DNA from: Sitta carolinensis
Lineage: Eukaryota > Chordata > Aves > Passeriformes > Sittidae
Assembly (NCBI GenBank): GCA_032173965.1
Contig: CM063283.1
Location: forward strand, 17,216,501-17,280,500
DNA: 64,000 bases
Direction: 5' to 3'
The notes beneath the pieces are model-generated. The model worked only from the letters and a program-made list of their open reading frames with translations, was not told the origin of the DNA and made no database searches. This document shows, piece by piece, positions 25,750 through 37,800 of the stretch (within the stretch, counting starts at the first letter, position 1; each line of letters begins with the position of its first letter). A program made the position numbers and the translations under genes.

Positions 25750-25817
25750 CTTCTAGCTGTGCACCATAACCCTGCTCCAAAATACACAGCTACAACCACT
25801 CAGCTGAAAATTTTCAT
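25750..25817 (-). pseudogene. HHLA2: HHLA2-like signal peptide exon with nonsense codon
   Basis: ATG at 25817-25815 opens MKIFS, then TGA (25802-25800), then VVVAVYFGAGLWCTAR. This is a basic start followed by a hydrophobic core, as in a signal peptide, interrupted at codon 6. A single change (TGG to TGA) would explain the stop. The 3' boundary (AGAAG before GTGGGA) is uncertain and its phase does not fit the phase-1 IgV1 exon, so the exon link is inferred. Confidence 0.5.
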
Positions 25818-27177
25818 GTTCAGCACAAACCTTAGCTTTGGATCTTCCCATCAGAGAAAAATGTATGCTGGCCTGTAGAAACATCTGAGTAGTATAGGTT
25901 CTGGCCAGTCTTTTCAACAAGTTCTGAGGTCTTACAGGAATAAAGTGTGTGTATGCTGATAATTAGACTCACACTGCAATGAACTGAACATGCTTTTCCT
26001 GTTTGACACAGACATAAGTGGCACAACCAAGAAATTGTGCCCTAAGGCTTTGTAGTGAATTATCAATATGAAATTATGTACACAGAAAGTGCACAACTAG
26101 AATTAAGATCACTGTAGTCATGTTAGTTACCAATGCTCTAGTTTTCAGGAGAAGTATTTCATACAGTATCGCCATAACCTCAACTGGAAAGCAGCTCAGC
26201 CAGGGTTTCTGAGAGCAAGGAAAGGTTCCAAAATGAATCTCTAAAGACATACTGAACTACTCAAATAATGGTAGGGGGAATACTGCATTTGCTTTGGCGA
26301 TTACAGGAAAAGAACACATGTTTTCTTTTTCTTCTGTTAATCAGTGACCAAACTGTATCCAAACATTTCCTCATCTTTGAACTCCGTCTTAAAGCTGAAA
26401 CCTGATCAGAGCACTCCTGCAGCAAAGAGCCATCAAGATTGGTGGCTGTTCAGTGTATTTTCCTCTGTGACCTCTTTGAGAGCAGTCATGCATATTGAAA
26501 TATCCTCCTTTCAAATAAAATGTATCTGATTCTTAGTACAAAGGATTGTGATTAATTCCTTTTCAATGCAACTTAACAACAACACATTTCAAGCATACAC
26601 ACACTTATGAGGACTGGGAAATACCAGTAGATTTTAATTTTTGCCAACAAGCAAACAAGAAAAACAAATATACAAAATTCTCAAAAACACATATTAATCA
26701 CAAAAAATATCCCACCTGCCACAATGATACCAGCTTTCTAGAATTTTCTCACTGAACCTTCAGAGGATTTCCCGTAGTAAAACAGGGAAGCGATTCTCTG
26801 CCGCCCCACAATAAAAGCCTTACAACTTAAATGCTAACTTTGTACTTCAGTTGTTGAGAACTACTCCCGACGGAATAAAGTTTCCACAATCTAAACATCG
26901 CTCCCTGTTGACCTTTGGCTCTCTCCAGCTGCACCCGCATGGCACAGGGCTCAAGTAACTAACATACAAATTCCTGCCCATCCCATTAAGGGAAGCAACT
27001 GTTTTTACAGTGAGATCTACGAATCAACGCACGTGAAGATTTCACACCTTTTGTGTTCCCTTCTTCGGACTTAAAAACCATTAACCATTTCTTTTTCTCT
27101 TAACCATTTCTTTTGCCTGGCAAACCCAAAGCTCCTGCAAGCTGTAAACAGGAATCAGTGAGCAACACAATACTTAC

Positions 27178-27300
27178 AGCAGTCACAATGCCGCTCAGAA
27201 ACTCTCGGGTCTACAGCGGCAATTCTCCTATGGGGTAGAGCACAGGAACCTGGCACAGGGAGCGAGGTCAGATCTCGGCGGGCAAAGGAGAACAAGAACT
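27178..27300 (-). other. HHLA2: Candidate 5' noncoding exon of the HHLA2-like gene
   Basis: On the minus strand a strong donor (GACTGCT then GTAAGTATTG) ends a moderately CpG-bearing stretch upstream of the signal peptide exon. The left boundary (transcription start) is a guess. An ETS-like CAGGAAGTAG lies just upstream at about 27350. Confidence 0.4.
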
Positions 27301-27611
27301 TAAGGTAGAAGTAATCATGACACTCTTCTCAAAAAGATGGTCACCTGAAACAGGAAGTAGGTGCCTAAGGCTGCCCGCAGGGTTAGTAATTATTTTCTAA
27401 TAATATTTTAACAGTGACTTATTCTCTCTGGACAATTCAAGACTTTTGTGTGCCATCTGATTTCCAGCAGAACAGAACGACTCAAGGATTTTCGGGAAGA
27501 GGGCTTACAAAAAGCCCCGAAAAAATGCAGGAAGAAGAGGCAAGAAGGGGTGTTTCCCCTCAAAGTCCTTGGCCGGTGCTAGGAGTACACAGGTGAGGTG
27601 TGTCTTTCATT

Positions 27612-28069
27612 CACAGAATCATTTCGGTTGGAAAGGACCTCTGAGATCATCGAGTCCAACCTCTGACTGATGAGCTTCTCGACTAGACCATGGCGTTAAG
27701 TAACACGTCCAGTCGCTTCCTGAATACTTTCAGGGATGGTGACGTCCCTGGGGAGCTCATTGAAATGCTTAAAAACCCCTTCAGTGAGGAGATTCCTCCC
27801 AATATCCAACCTAAACGTCCCCTGGAGCAGCTTGAGGCTACGTCCCCTTGTCCTGTTACTAGTCAACTGGGAGAACGACACCCACCTGGCTACAACTTCC
27901 TTTTAGGAAGTTGTATAGAGTGATAAGGTCTTGCCTAAGGGGCTCCTCATGGGAAATGCACTTCACATCCTTCCCCAGCTCCGTTGCTCGTCTCTGGACA
28001 CGCTCAAGTCTTGTCTGGGAGTGAGGCGTCCAGAGCTGAACACAGCACTCGAGGCGCCTCACCAGTGCC
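27612..28069 (-). mobile_element. CR1 LINE 3' end, antisense, about 460 bp
   Basis: Begins with CACAGAATCATTTCGGTTGG and AAAGGACCTCTGAGATCATC, the antisense CR1 3' terminus. It ends in CACAGCACTCGAGGCGCCTC ACCAGTGCC. The minus strand still encodes recognisable CR1 reverse-transcriptase tail text (RLERVQRRATELGK, LITLYNFLKG) with breaks. It sits between the HHLA2-like first exon and the IFT57 CpG island. Confidence 0.95.
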
Positions 28070-28850
28070 AAGGACATTCCCGGCAGACGGAAATTTCCCA
28101 CGCGCTGCCTTCCCCACCGCGCCCCACGGCGCTTCCAGCCGGCACCCGCGGCAGCTCCCGGCCGCCGAGACTCACTTTCCCGCATCTCCGCCTGCAGAGC
28201 GCCGCACCTCAGCCCGTGAGCCGCTGCCGCTCCGGACCTGCACGGAGCCAGGCGTTCCGCCGTCTGTCTTCGGCAAGGGAGAAAAGTTTAAACGTTTAAA
28301 AGTTGACGAGCCCCATGGAAGTCCCCACACAGCAGCAAGGTGAGAACTTGGGCCAGCGCGCTAGCCTGGCACCGCCCCGAGCGGCCGGGCCCGCCCCTGT
28401 CGCTGTGGATACGAGTAAAGATGGCGGAAGAGGGAGCGCAGGGCCGCCGCGGGGAGCGGAGCGAGGAGGTGCCGGCGGAGCGCGGCCCCGGCGCTGCTTT
28501 TCACATGTTCGTGCTCATGGAGGACCTGCTGGACAAGCTGAAGCTGCTGAGCTACGAGGAGGAGGCGCTGCGGCGCCATAACATGCGGCCTCTCTCCAGG
28601 TGCTCCCGGCCCGCGCATCCTCCTCGGCCGGAGGGCGCTGGCGTGGCCGCGGGCGGGGGGCGGCGGGAAGGAATCCCCCCGGGCCGTCAGAGTCTAGCGA
28701 AGGAAGGCAGGGCCCGCAGGGCAGGATGCTTGGTTCAAGGGAAGAGCAGCCAGCTGCAAAGCTTCCCAGCTTGTGTGAGCTGGAAGCTTTCAAAACGCGA
28801 AGCCCCGCTAAAGGCTGAGGTGCGATAAATAAATAGTCTCTTGCCCTTCC
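28070..28850. promoter_or_regulatory. CpG island and IFT57 promoter
   Basis: Sharp rise in C+G and CpG right after the CR1 end, covering IFT57 exon 1. No TATA box is seen at a useful distance. GC boxes such as GGGCCCGCCCC occur at 28387-28397, close to the ATG. Confidence 0.75.
28421..28599 (+). CDS. IFT57: IFT57 exon 1
   Basis: MAEEGAQGRRGERSEEVPAE through ALRRHNMRPLS, ending after two bases of an Arg codon; the donor is GTGCTC. The first about 20 residues differ from human, as expected for this variable N-terminus. Confidence 0.88.
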
Positions 28851-31800
28851 CTGCCCCCGGCAGGTACTGGATATCTGCATGCCAGGGTACCTGTGCAAAA
28901 AATAATCCTATCTGAATTCTACATATTCTGCAGAAAATAGTTCTGCCTAAATTCTAAGTTATACTAAATAACTCTAAATATCTTAAATTCAGAATAGCTA
29001 TTCGTGGGGTGTGTGTATTTTTTGACCTTTTAAATTATTATAAAGGGGGTCTTGGACCCGTTGTTGGTAAGGCTGGGGTTTCGTATCCAGTACATATTTG
29101 TTTCTATGTAATGTTTTTTGTGGGGGTTTTTTTTGGTTGTTTTTTGTGTTTTGTTTTTTTTTTTTTTTAATTATGGTGGGAGACAGGAAGCCTGGGAAAC
29201 AGGACCAATGTACTCCCAATATCCATCTGCCCAAATAACTTTTAAACCCATCTGTGACTTTAAGCCAGTCTCTACAGCAGGATGCCACAGAATTAAGCTT
29301 CTTTTAAGCAACAGTTTGTTAAGGGAGTCCCAAGTTATTACCTTTTTGGGAAAGAGGCTCAAGTGTAAGCACAGTGGTTGTAAGTTGGTTTTAGCCTACT
29401 TTTGAACCATTGGAATGGTTAGAGGAGGGCAGCAAAACTTTGTGTACCTTAGTGAGTAGCTGTGTTGGTACAAGGAAGCATTTGGTTCCCAGTATCCAGT
29501 GTGCATGTAATTTGTGCTTTATGCAAAGTAACTGACTGTGGTCTGGTTTTATGGACTGAATTCTTATTAGTTCCACATATTTAAATTTGGTGTGGTCCAA
29601 ATCAGATCCAGTTTTCATTGCTCTCCAAAGCAACCCAAAGCACAGTAGGTAAGGTCAGGTGGAAGGGTCACTTCAAAACATGCTCCTATCTGAGCTGAAT
29701 TTGTGGATGTAGGAGTATCATCCTCTTGCATCTCTTGAGGAAAGTGTGAAGGGGAGGTGATTTAGGGAACTTTGAAGCTAAGCCTTGTGTTGACTAATTA
29801 CTTAAAGCTGGAAATAAGCACACTGGGTGCAGAAAACTTGGTCTGCTGTGGTTACGTGTGAAACTAGACATCCCGAATTTGGTTCAGATGGGTTGCTCAT
29901 TGAGAAAACTGGGTAAAGAAACTGCTCTGTAGCCTGTGCTTACGTTTAATGTTGTAAGAGTTCCAGAAGCTCACAATATGTACCGTTTGTCCCCTTTTTA
30001 AACAGGCACTACTTTGCGCTGCCCACCAATCCCGGTGAGCAGTTCTTCATGTTCTGCGTGCTCGCCGCTTGGCTGATCAGCAAAGCCGGACATCCCTTCG
30101 AGCAGCCGCAGGAGAGCGATGACCCCAATGCCGTGATTTCAAATGTGCTCTCAGAACTGCGGTCCTTTGTGAGTGTTGCACGGCTCACTTCCCAAGGGTG
30201 TTGCAAACACTCTGCATTCCCTTCAGAAATAACAGCAGTCACACACTGCTCTCCTGCTGGGTCTGGTCCCAAGGACTGGACAGACTTTTCCTAGCTATAA
30301 GTTTCTACTATGTTACTTAGCTAATTGGAGGTTTACATAGGCTGTACCTACTTGCTAATTTTTTTAGCACTACAAAATGGTCTTATAAACGATTCCAGCT
30401 AGTTTTGTTCTGCAGTCTGTAATATGGGTTAAACCAGGCTTACCTTTTGTATGACCACATATGTTGCTCATTTATAGTAGCATAATTTTCAGAGATTTTT
30501 ATCTGGAAGGTTTACACAGTTTGTGATCCTGCCCCTGCTGAAGTCAATGACTTCATTTTTAGTGTAGGAAGTGGTTTAGAATAGTGTTCATGGTTTTTTG
30601 TTTTGTATTGTTTTTTTGTTAAGGAGTAAAAGGGTGTACAAACTGCCAGGAACTATTGGGGTTTTGTTTTGGTTTGGTTTTTTAAATTAAAAATTAAAAA
30701 AAAAGGAAAAAAAAATACACAGGTCAGGAGAATATATCAACTGACAAGAAGTATGATCTTAAGGAAGACTATACTCTGGGGCAGCTGTGAATCATGTTAA
30801 GGACACTGTTCTCTAAAGGAGTTAAACCATAACAAACTACTATGTTTATTTTGCATGACAGCAATGAATTAAAATATTTTATAAATAAAATCTGGAGCAA
30901 ACAGGGCACTGTTGAAAAGTTGGTAGTTAAGTCTCAATACTTGAGTTTCTCTGTAGCTCTTCTTACCTTGCCTTGTCACTTGTGTGCTTGACCATCCAAA
31001 TCCCTTGTGGCTTCTGCCTCTTCTGCTCCCTGGGAGTATCCTCTTACTATGTGCTTAAAGATTTCTGCACTGCATCTGTTCCTTGGCTTCACCTGCTTTA
31101 CCTTCTGTTCCCTCACTAGAGCTGCATAGGAGAAGAATGTAAATTGTCATTAATAGAATCTTCATGCACAAGGGGCACTTTGGTTTTAATGTACAAAATC
31201 TTAACTCCCTACAAGGAAATTTGGGTTGTTAGACCGTTAGTAAACAGCCTGTCTCTTTATTTTAGCGAAGGCCTGTGGATTTTCCTCCCTCAAAATTAAA
31301 GACAGGCTGTGGAGAGCAAGTGTGCTATGTTCTTGATTGTTTAGCTGAAGAAGCCTTGAAACACACTGGGTTTAGCTGGAAAAGGTACAGTACACTTCTA
31401 AGCATGCTCCCTTATGTATTGATATCCAGCAGACAGATGTAAGTTGTAGTGGTAAAATAAAATACAGGAATGACTAAAAATGTTTTACTTGACATTTTCT
31501 GAGATGGAAAATTCAACAAGGCTTGAAGCAGGGTGACCAATTAATTCCTAATGCAATTTCACACAACTGGCCTGTTACCAGCAGGGCTGAGTTTGGACCA
31601 TTAGAGACTTAGCTAATTAAGGTTTAACTGATGACTTTTTTTTTTTAATTTCCCTGCACATAACTCTTTGTTAATCTGATATTTGAGTTGAAGCATTTAA
31701 TAGCCTTTTAGGTTCTGTCAATCAATAATAAATTCCTGGAGTTATGCACAGTATGATCATTTTACAAGTAGACTAGTAATTTTATTTAATCTGAAGGAAA

Positions 31801-34800
31801 TTGTAGGGCAAATTAGATGCAATATAATCTCAAGTATATGAAAATGTCTTTAAGTGTTGTTTATTGCATTTTTTCATCTGATGGGTTTTGAAATGGATAT
31901 AGCTAAGTAATTTCTACCTTGAAAATGTTTTACTGTTATTTCTCTTTAGTACACAAATTCCACTGTAGGCTGAAAATAAGCATGTGGTGACTTGCACTTG
32001 AATTTTAAGAGCTTAGACTAATAGAGAAAACTCCCAAAATTTACTTCCTAGATGACTTCGTAGTGTGAATGTACTGTACTGCCTTTACTTTTAAGACAGT
32101 CTAAGATGAATAAGGCTTTCAAGGCTGAGTGTATATGTATATTTAAGTTATGAAACACTAATCACTGTCTAGGTATGTCCCACATCATCCATTTTTCTCA
32201 TGAGCTGTTTTATTTGCAGAGGTATTTACAATTTATTGTGTTTAAAAGCTCTGCTGTTCTTTGAATTAATTTCAGGCCAGTATACCCAACAGAAGAGACA
32301 GAAGAAGAAGAAATAACAGAAGATGATGCAGAATTAACACTTAGTAAATTGGAAGAGGACGTTGCAGTAGGTTTATTTGATTGGTTTTGATTATATCCGT
32401 TGGTCAGCTATGAGGAAATTTTTATTCGCTGTTTGTTTTGTTTAGCTTTGTTTAAGAAGTATTTTCAATTAGCAGTTCAAGTTATTTCCTGCAGCTCCAT
32501 TCCTGCATTGTCAGATTCTCTGTAGAGTTTTCTTTTGCTTTTCAGTTAAGATCAGCTCTTCAAGACAAGAGTATATGTTCTTATGTGCAGTGGAATTTTA
32601 ACTATGCATTAAAAACATGGAGATTCAGAATTGTTTCTTTTCTACTGATAAATCTACTCTTGATGTTAAACTAAAGGGTGAAAATAGGAAAACAGCTGTC
32701 TGCTCCTTTCTGTATCTTGTTAAGATATAAGTTGCTTAAATTGGGAAGAGGGGATGAAACAGTTACCTAAAGCATAGTTGAAATCCTTCAAAGAACCTCT
32801 GTGTTTGCTCTCAGGTATTGTCCTAGGCCATGATTTTTGCAACTGTGTTCTGTTAGCTCTTTGGAATATATGTGTATTAATGAAACCACTAAGGTGTTAT
32901 TCCTTTACTATGTATTATGCTTCCAGGTTGTTTATACCAAAAGGATATTCACTTTTGAGAGTCCCTAGTGGTTTTACAGGGATTAATTACATGCCAATGT
33001 TTTTGGGGTTTTTTTTGCCCAGTCTATTGTTGCTGCCAGTATATTGCTATTAGCTGTATCCATAATTGAATTTAGCAGTATTTCCAGCAATTAAATGTTA
33101 ATGATGAGGTTCATTGATTGTTATTTGGGTTTTATTTTTCTGAATAAAAATTATGAGGCTGACAGCGACAAGCCCAGTTTTGTAAGTCTTAGGGAATGGG
33201 ATAGCCTATATATGGGATAGCCTGATAGCCAGCAGTAGACAGTGAGGCTGGATGTGCAAGGAAATCTGCACAACTTGGTTTCTCAGTTCTGATAACCAGT
33301 CTTCTTGTTCTGGTGGTATGTTCTTTTAAATGCTGCAAAAATATGTATTGTCCATTTAGCAAAATATAGTCTCGATCTAGTCGTAATTTCTTGCAAGTAT
33401 TCAGGGGACTTGGGGTCAGACATGCCAGAGGAAAATAGTGGTCCCTGTTAGTTAAAAACTGGGTAAAGCAGAGGAAAGAAGAATCAACTCCAAGGTTTTC
33501 ACTGAGTCTTGAAGGATTTTACCCTAAGACCTGTGTTATTGCAGCTTTTGTGATTTGTGTAGAAAGGAGGTGGATGATAAAATTCCACTTTGATGGAAAT
33601 GACAGTTAAGAGGGTGACAAGATGTACAAGCGTGAAGTGTATGATGATAAAATGGCAGATGAAATACGGTATAGATGAATGAAGGTTAATGCACAGAAAA
33701 AGCATCATTATTTACGGGTGATGGGCTCTCAGTTGATCATAGCCATGGAAGAAGGGAATTTTGAGACTATAACAGATCTATAGAGTATGTGAGCAGAGTG
33801 TGTGGTGTCATGGGCAAGAAAAAATCAATTGCCTCAATTTTAGTTGTGTTGACAGTTTCAGACAACTTCAGTTATTCTACACACTGAAGATGTGGCATCA
33901 TCCTGTAACTCCAAATATGTATGCAAACATCTTGAAAATTGTTTTGAGATCTGTTCATGGTTTGGTTTTTGTTCTGATGGGGTTTTATTTTGAAGGTAGA
34001 GCTTTTAGAAATACATTAAAAAATAAAATTACCATACAGCAATTGATAATGGGCCATTTGATGTTAGAGGCCTTAGGTTTAGGGTTTGGATTTTGTTGGT
34101 TGGTTGGTTTATTTTTGTAATACTGTGGCAGTCTGAAGGAAATGTGGGGTAGCTTTGATCTTTCATCTTGTCCCAGGTATTATGTCTCTTCATAAGCTCC
34201 ATAGAAATTCTCCATGCCTTTTTTGTTTAGAAATATGGAACTTAATACTCCTTGGTTTGTGCTCCTGCAAAATAAAATTATGGAGAAAGATTGTGCAATA
34301 CTTACTGAAGTCTTACTTTGAAACTTCTCTTAAGGAAGAAGAGTCAGACAATGAAGAAAATTATATTGACCTGAATGTTTTAAAGGCACAAACATACAGA
34401 TCAGTAAGTTGTTACCCATCAGTCCTCTCTTGAGAGATTTTTACATCTGTAGCAGCAATCAGTGCTGTTAAATTGTCCAGTTTAGGTCTAAAAATCCTTG
34501 TATAGTCTTTACTTGAAAAAACATCCCATCTGAAATGAATCAGATGTTGTATATTATTTTGAAAGAACAATGTGCAGCCAGTTTCTAAACTGATATCACT
34601 GAAAGGCTGCTGGAAACATTTGCAAGAATTTTTTTGCAGAGACTTTTAGAGAAACTTGGTATTAGTTTCATGACTACATTTTAGTCCCACATACATATGC
34701 CATTTCTGAAATGTATTATAATTTCTTAATATATACATTTAATTGTCTTCAGTTTTAAGAATGATGAGAATATACGCTTATTTTAATTCTTTATGAATTC

Positions 34801-37800
34801 AAAAAAAGCCATTAAAGAAATCTGTTTCATCTGTAGTTTAGATCATTCTGGATATAAATATTTTTCTAATATTAATACTGCAAGCCATTAACAGTTCTAA
34901 CAGTTTTCACTGTGCATAACAATGATATTTAGTGTATAAATTTTGTGATTTTTACACAGAACATAAATGATGCTGCAAAGCAAGAAGAGATTTTACAGCC
35001 CACAACAGATGCAGCAGAGTGGAATCTGGAAGTGGAACGCGTGCTTCCACAGCTGAAAGTCACAGTCAGAACTGACAATAAGGTATGGAAGAATGGATTT
35101 GCCTTTGTACTCATGGTGATTAAAATGTGATTTCAATTGATGCTGTTTACTCTCTGTTTGCATTTGTTGTCTTTTGTCGTGCAAAGACCTGTGACTAATG
35201 GGCTCTCCAGTGCTACCTTGTCTGAACCTTTGCCAGTTTTGACCCTAGAAGCAATGATTTTGAATAAGGTGTTTTTTTCAGTATTATGGGGTTTTTTTCT
35301 GCTGCTTATAAGGCACCTTATTTCTACATATTTATTCAGTAGGGATTTTTTTTCACTCCTCTGACATTTCCAATGTATTCACGCTTCTAAAAAATTATAT
35401 CCTCAGTGTAACAACTATTAAAACATCTAGTTGGAGGGCAGCCGATGATCTTACCTTTCAACTCTTCCATCTTTCAACCATATGAAAGGCTGATTCTATG
35501 GAATTCCTCACGGTGAACTTTACATTTCAGTCAAGTAGGTCTGTACCCAGGTCTAGTCATCCTGAACTCTCCTTATGTGTAGTGAAAAGAAGTGAGCACT
35601 TTTTCAACTGCTTTTGCTCACCTTATCCTGGTAACCGTCTCAGGGTGAAATTCATCATGTTGTAGAACTGCATATTTCTCTCCATAGTCTATTCCAAGGA
35701 GTCTAGAATGAGCAGCTTAGAAGTAGGCATCTGTCTTTGGCAAGTCCAAACCTAGGACCTGCTCCTGGCATTGCCATAAGCATTCTTTCTAGGAGCTTGT
35801 GTAGCACCCACAGATCACATTCAATATCAGTACTGAAATTGTTCATTTGCAGTGACCCAGGTGGTTGGGGTGTTGGAGCAATCTGCAGCACTGATATTGC
35901 AATACAATACATATACATGAATACAATGAAAGATAATTATCTTGCCACAAATAGGGGAAACCTTCAACTGTCTGCTGAGCTGCTTGCCTGTCTAACACCA
36001 TACTGCATTTTTCTGTGTGAAGAATTGCCTGTCTTGAACCACTCTGCTGTGATCCTCAGCAAGCCCATCTGTTGCAGAGAACATGATGCTTGAGTCTCAC
36101 AGTGAGGAATTAAAACTTAACAAAGGCATACATGAAAAATTAAAGCCACTGTAGGATCTGAGGTTTACTAGCTTCCAGCTTAATGCACCATCTCTTGGCC
36201 TTAAGGAATGTGTCAAAATGAACATGAAAAGGGGATTATTCTTCTAGTTTCTTTCAGAAATAATTGGAGAGAAGTTTTTGGCCTTTTTCCATTCTGCCAG
36301 AGAACATCATATTCTGTTTCCTAAGCTGTGCATGTAAACATAATACCAGGAGAGTATTAATGATTTAATCAATGTCACTAGAAACTAGAAGTTACTGTAA
36401 GTCCTGGACAGAAGTGGGGGTGGGTTATGTGCCTGTTGTTTTTATTTAAACTCTGAAGTTTGGCAAATTGTGAACAATTGTCACCAGACCAACAAGAGAT
36501 CATGGGTCTCCTGCAGACCTGAAACACAATGTAAGCATGTTTTCTCTAGTGGCTAATTAACTGGTGTGCAGTGGAAATTCACAGCACCTTTTCTCAGCTA
36601 ACACCCCTGAGTCCATGTATGTTTCCTATGATCTTGAAGCTGGAAATAATTTTCCCCCTTCTAATTGTATCCCGTTATCAAACCCAAGTTTTCATATTTC
36701 TGCCTCTTTCATTTGTTTCCATTCTTCTGGTAACAGTAAGGACTAAAACAGAAAGGAAAGAACAGATAGTCCAGAACTGCTAGGTGTTGGGCATCAAAAG
36801 CACTAATTTTGTCTAAGAATAAGCTGAACTAGTGCAGCTACAATCAATCCTTTTATTATTTGTGCCCAGAGTGGTTTCTAGCAGAAAGAGTTCCATGAAG
36901 ATCAGACTCTAAAAAGCATAGCTACTATGGTATCAGTGAGGATGTCAGTGTTTGTTTATGGATCTGAGCGTCACATGTGACATTTAGGAGATTTATAAAT
37001 TGTGTCACATTGAGCCAGCGCCCCTGGCTATGGACATGGCAGTGGCAGGATGATATATGGCAATAGTATAAAAGAGAACTGACCCTGCTTTGCATACCCA
37101 CCGTTTTTTAGTAACCAGAGAAGGATAAAAGTTGTACTTACCTGTGTTTTAATTTGTGATGTCTTTTTTAGGATTGGAGGATTCATGTAGATCAAATGCA
37201 TCAGCATAAGGATAGAATTGATTCTTCTTTGAAAGAAACTAGGGTATGTCTTGTATGTACAGAATATTTTACTAATCTGTCAGCATTTTTATTTTCTCTT
37301 TCATTTGATATGTATTAAGAACTAAATTGATTTTTTTCTTCATTTTTTTGTGTGCTGTAAAATTAAAAAGGGAAAGGTATGATAATGATCATTAAGGACA
37401 GTGCTAGTGGCAAAATACCTTGTGGGAAAGAATTGTTATGTGTGAGGATTAACAGGGCTATCAGGGTCCAGTAATGAATGCATTACCGTAAGTACATCCT
37501 GACTACAGAGGACAAATAGTATAATACAATGTGAAGGTGCTGTTAAAAACCCCAAAATACTCTCAAATACTGTTGCTAGAGTAGCTTACTGACATTGACA
37601 TTTGTAACTAATTGAGGAGGGGGAGAGCAATGAAGCAGTAAGGCTGAAATATGTGTTTTGGAGTGGGCAAACCAGCGCACATTTGGAATAATTTTTTGTT
37701 GGCTAAACACAGTATTTCTGTACTATTTTTCTCTCTCTCTGTAGGCTTCCATAGCCTTTCTTAACTACAGCACCATTTTGATACTCTTTGCATACTGTCT

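Larger units (their letters stand above)
17737..27300 (-). pseudogene. HHLA2: HHLA2-like B7-family immune receptor, frame-disrupted
   Basis: HHLA2 is a B7-family membrane protein (IgV-IgC-IgV, transmembrane, short tail) on antigen-presenting cells that binds T/NK receptors. On the minus strand a matching exon set is seen: 5' noncoding exon, signal peptide, IgV1, IgC, IgV2, transmembrane and possibly tail. The Ig exons are phase 1-1 with good GT-AG sites. Residue matches to human HHLA2 include GSYTCYVGTA in IgV1, the YQK-N...YP.P.ISW pattern in IgC, and [11 protein letters not shown] in IgV2. The position between IFT57 and MYH15, in opposite orientation to both, is the human arrangement. IgV1 needs three frame changes, IgC one and IgV2 one. 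The putative signal peptide has TGA at codon 6, and the tail frame does not join the transmembrane exon. The neighbouring genes have no such errors, so decay is more likely than sequencing error. Confidence 0.78.

Noticed and set aside
27690..28343. Open frames of about 77-122 codons near the IFT57 promoter
   Set aside because: They fall inside the CR1 fragment or the CpG island; the minus-strand one is CR1 reverse-transcriptase remnant, not a host gene.
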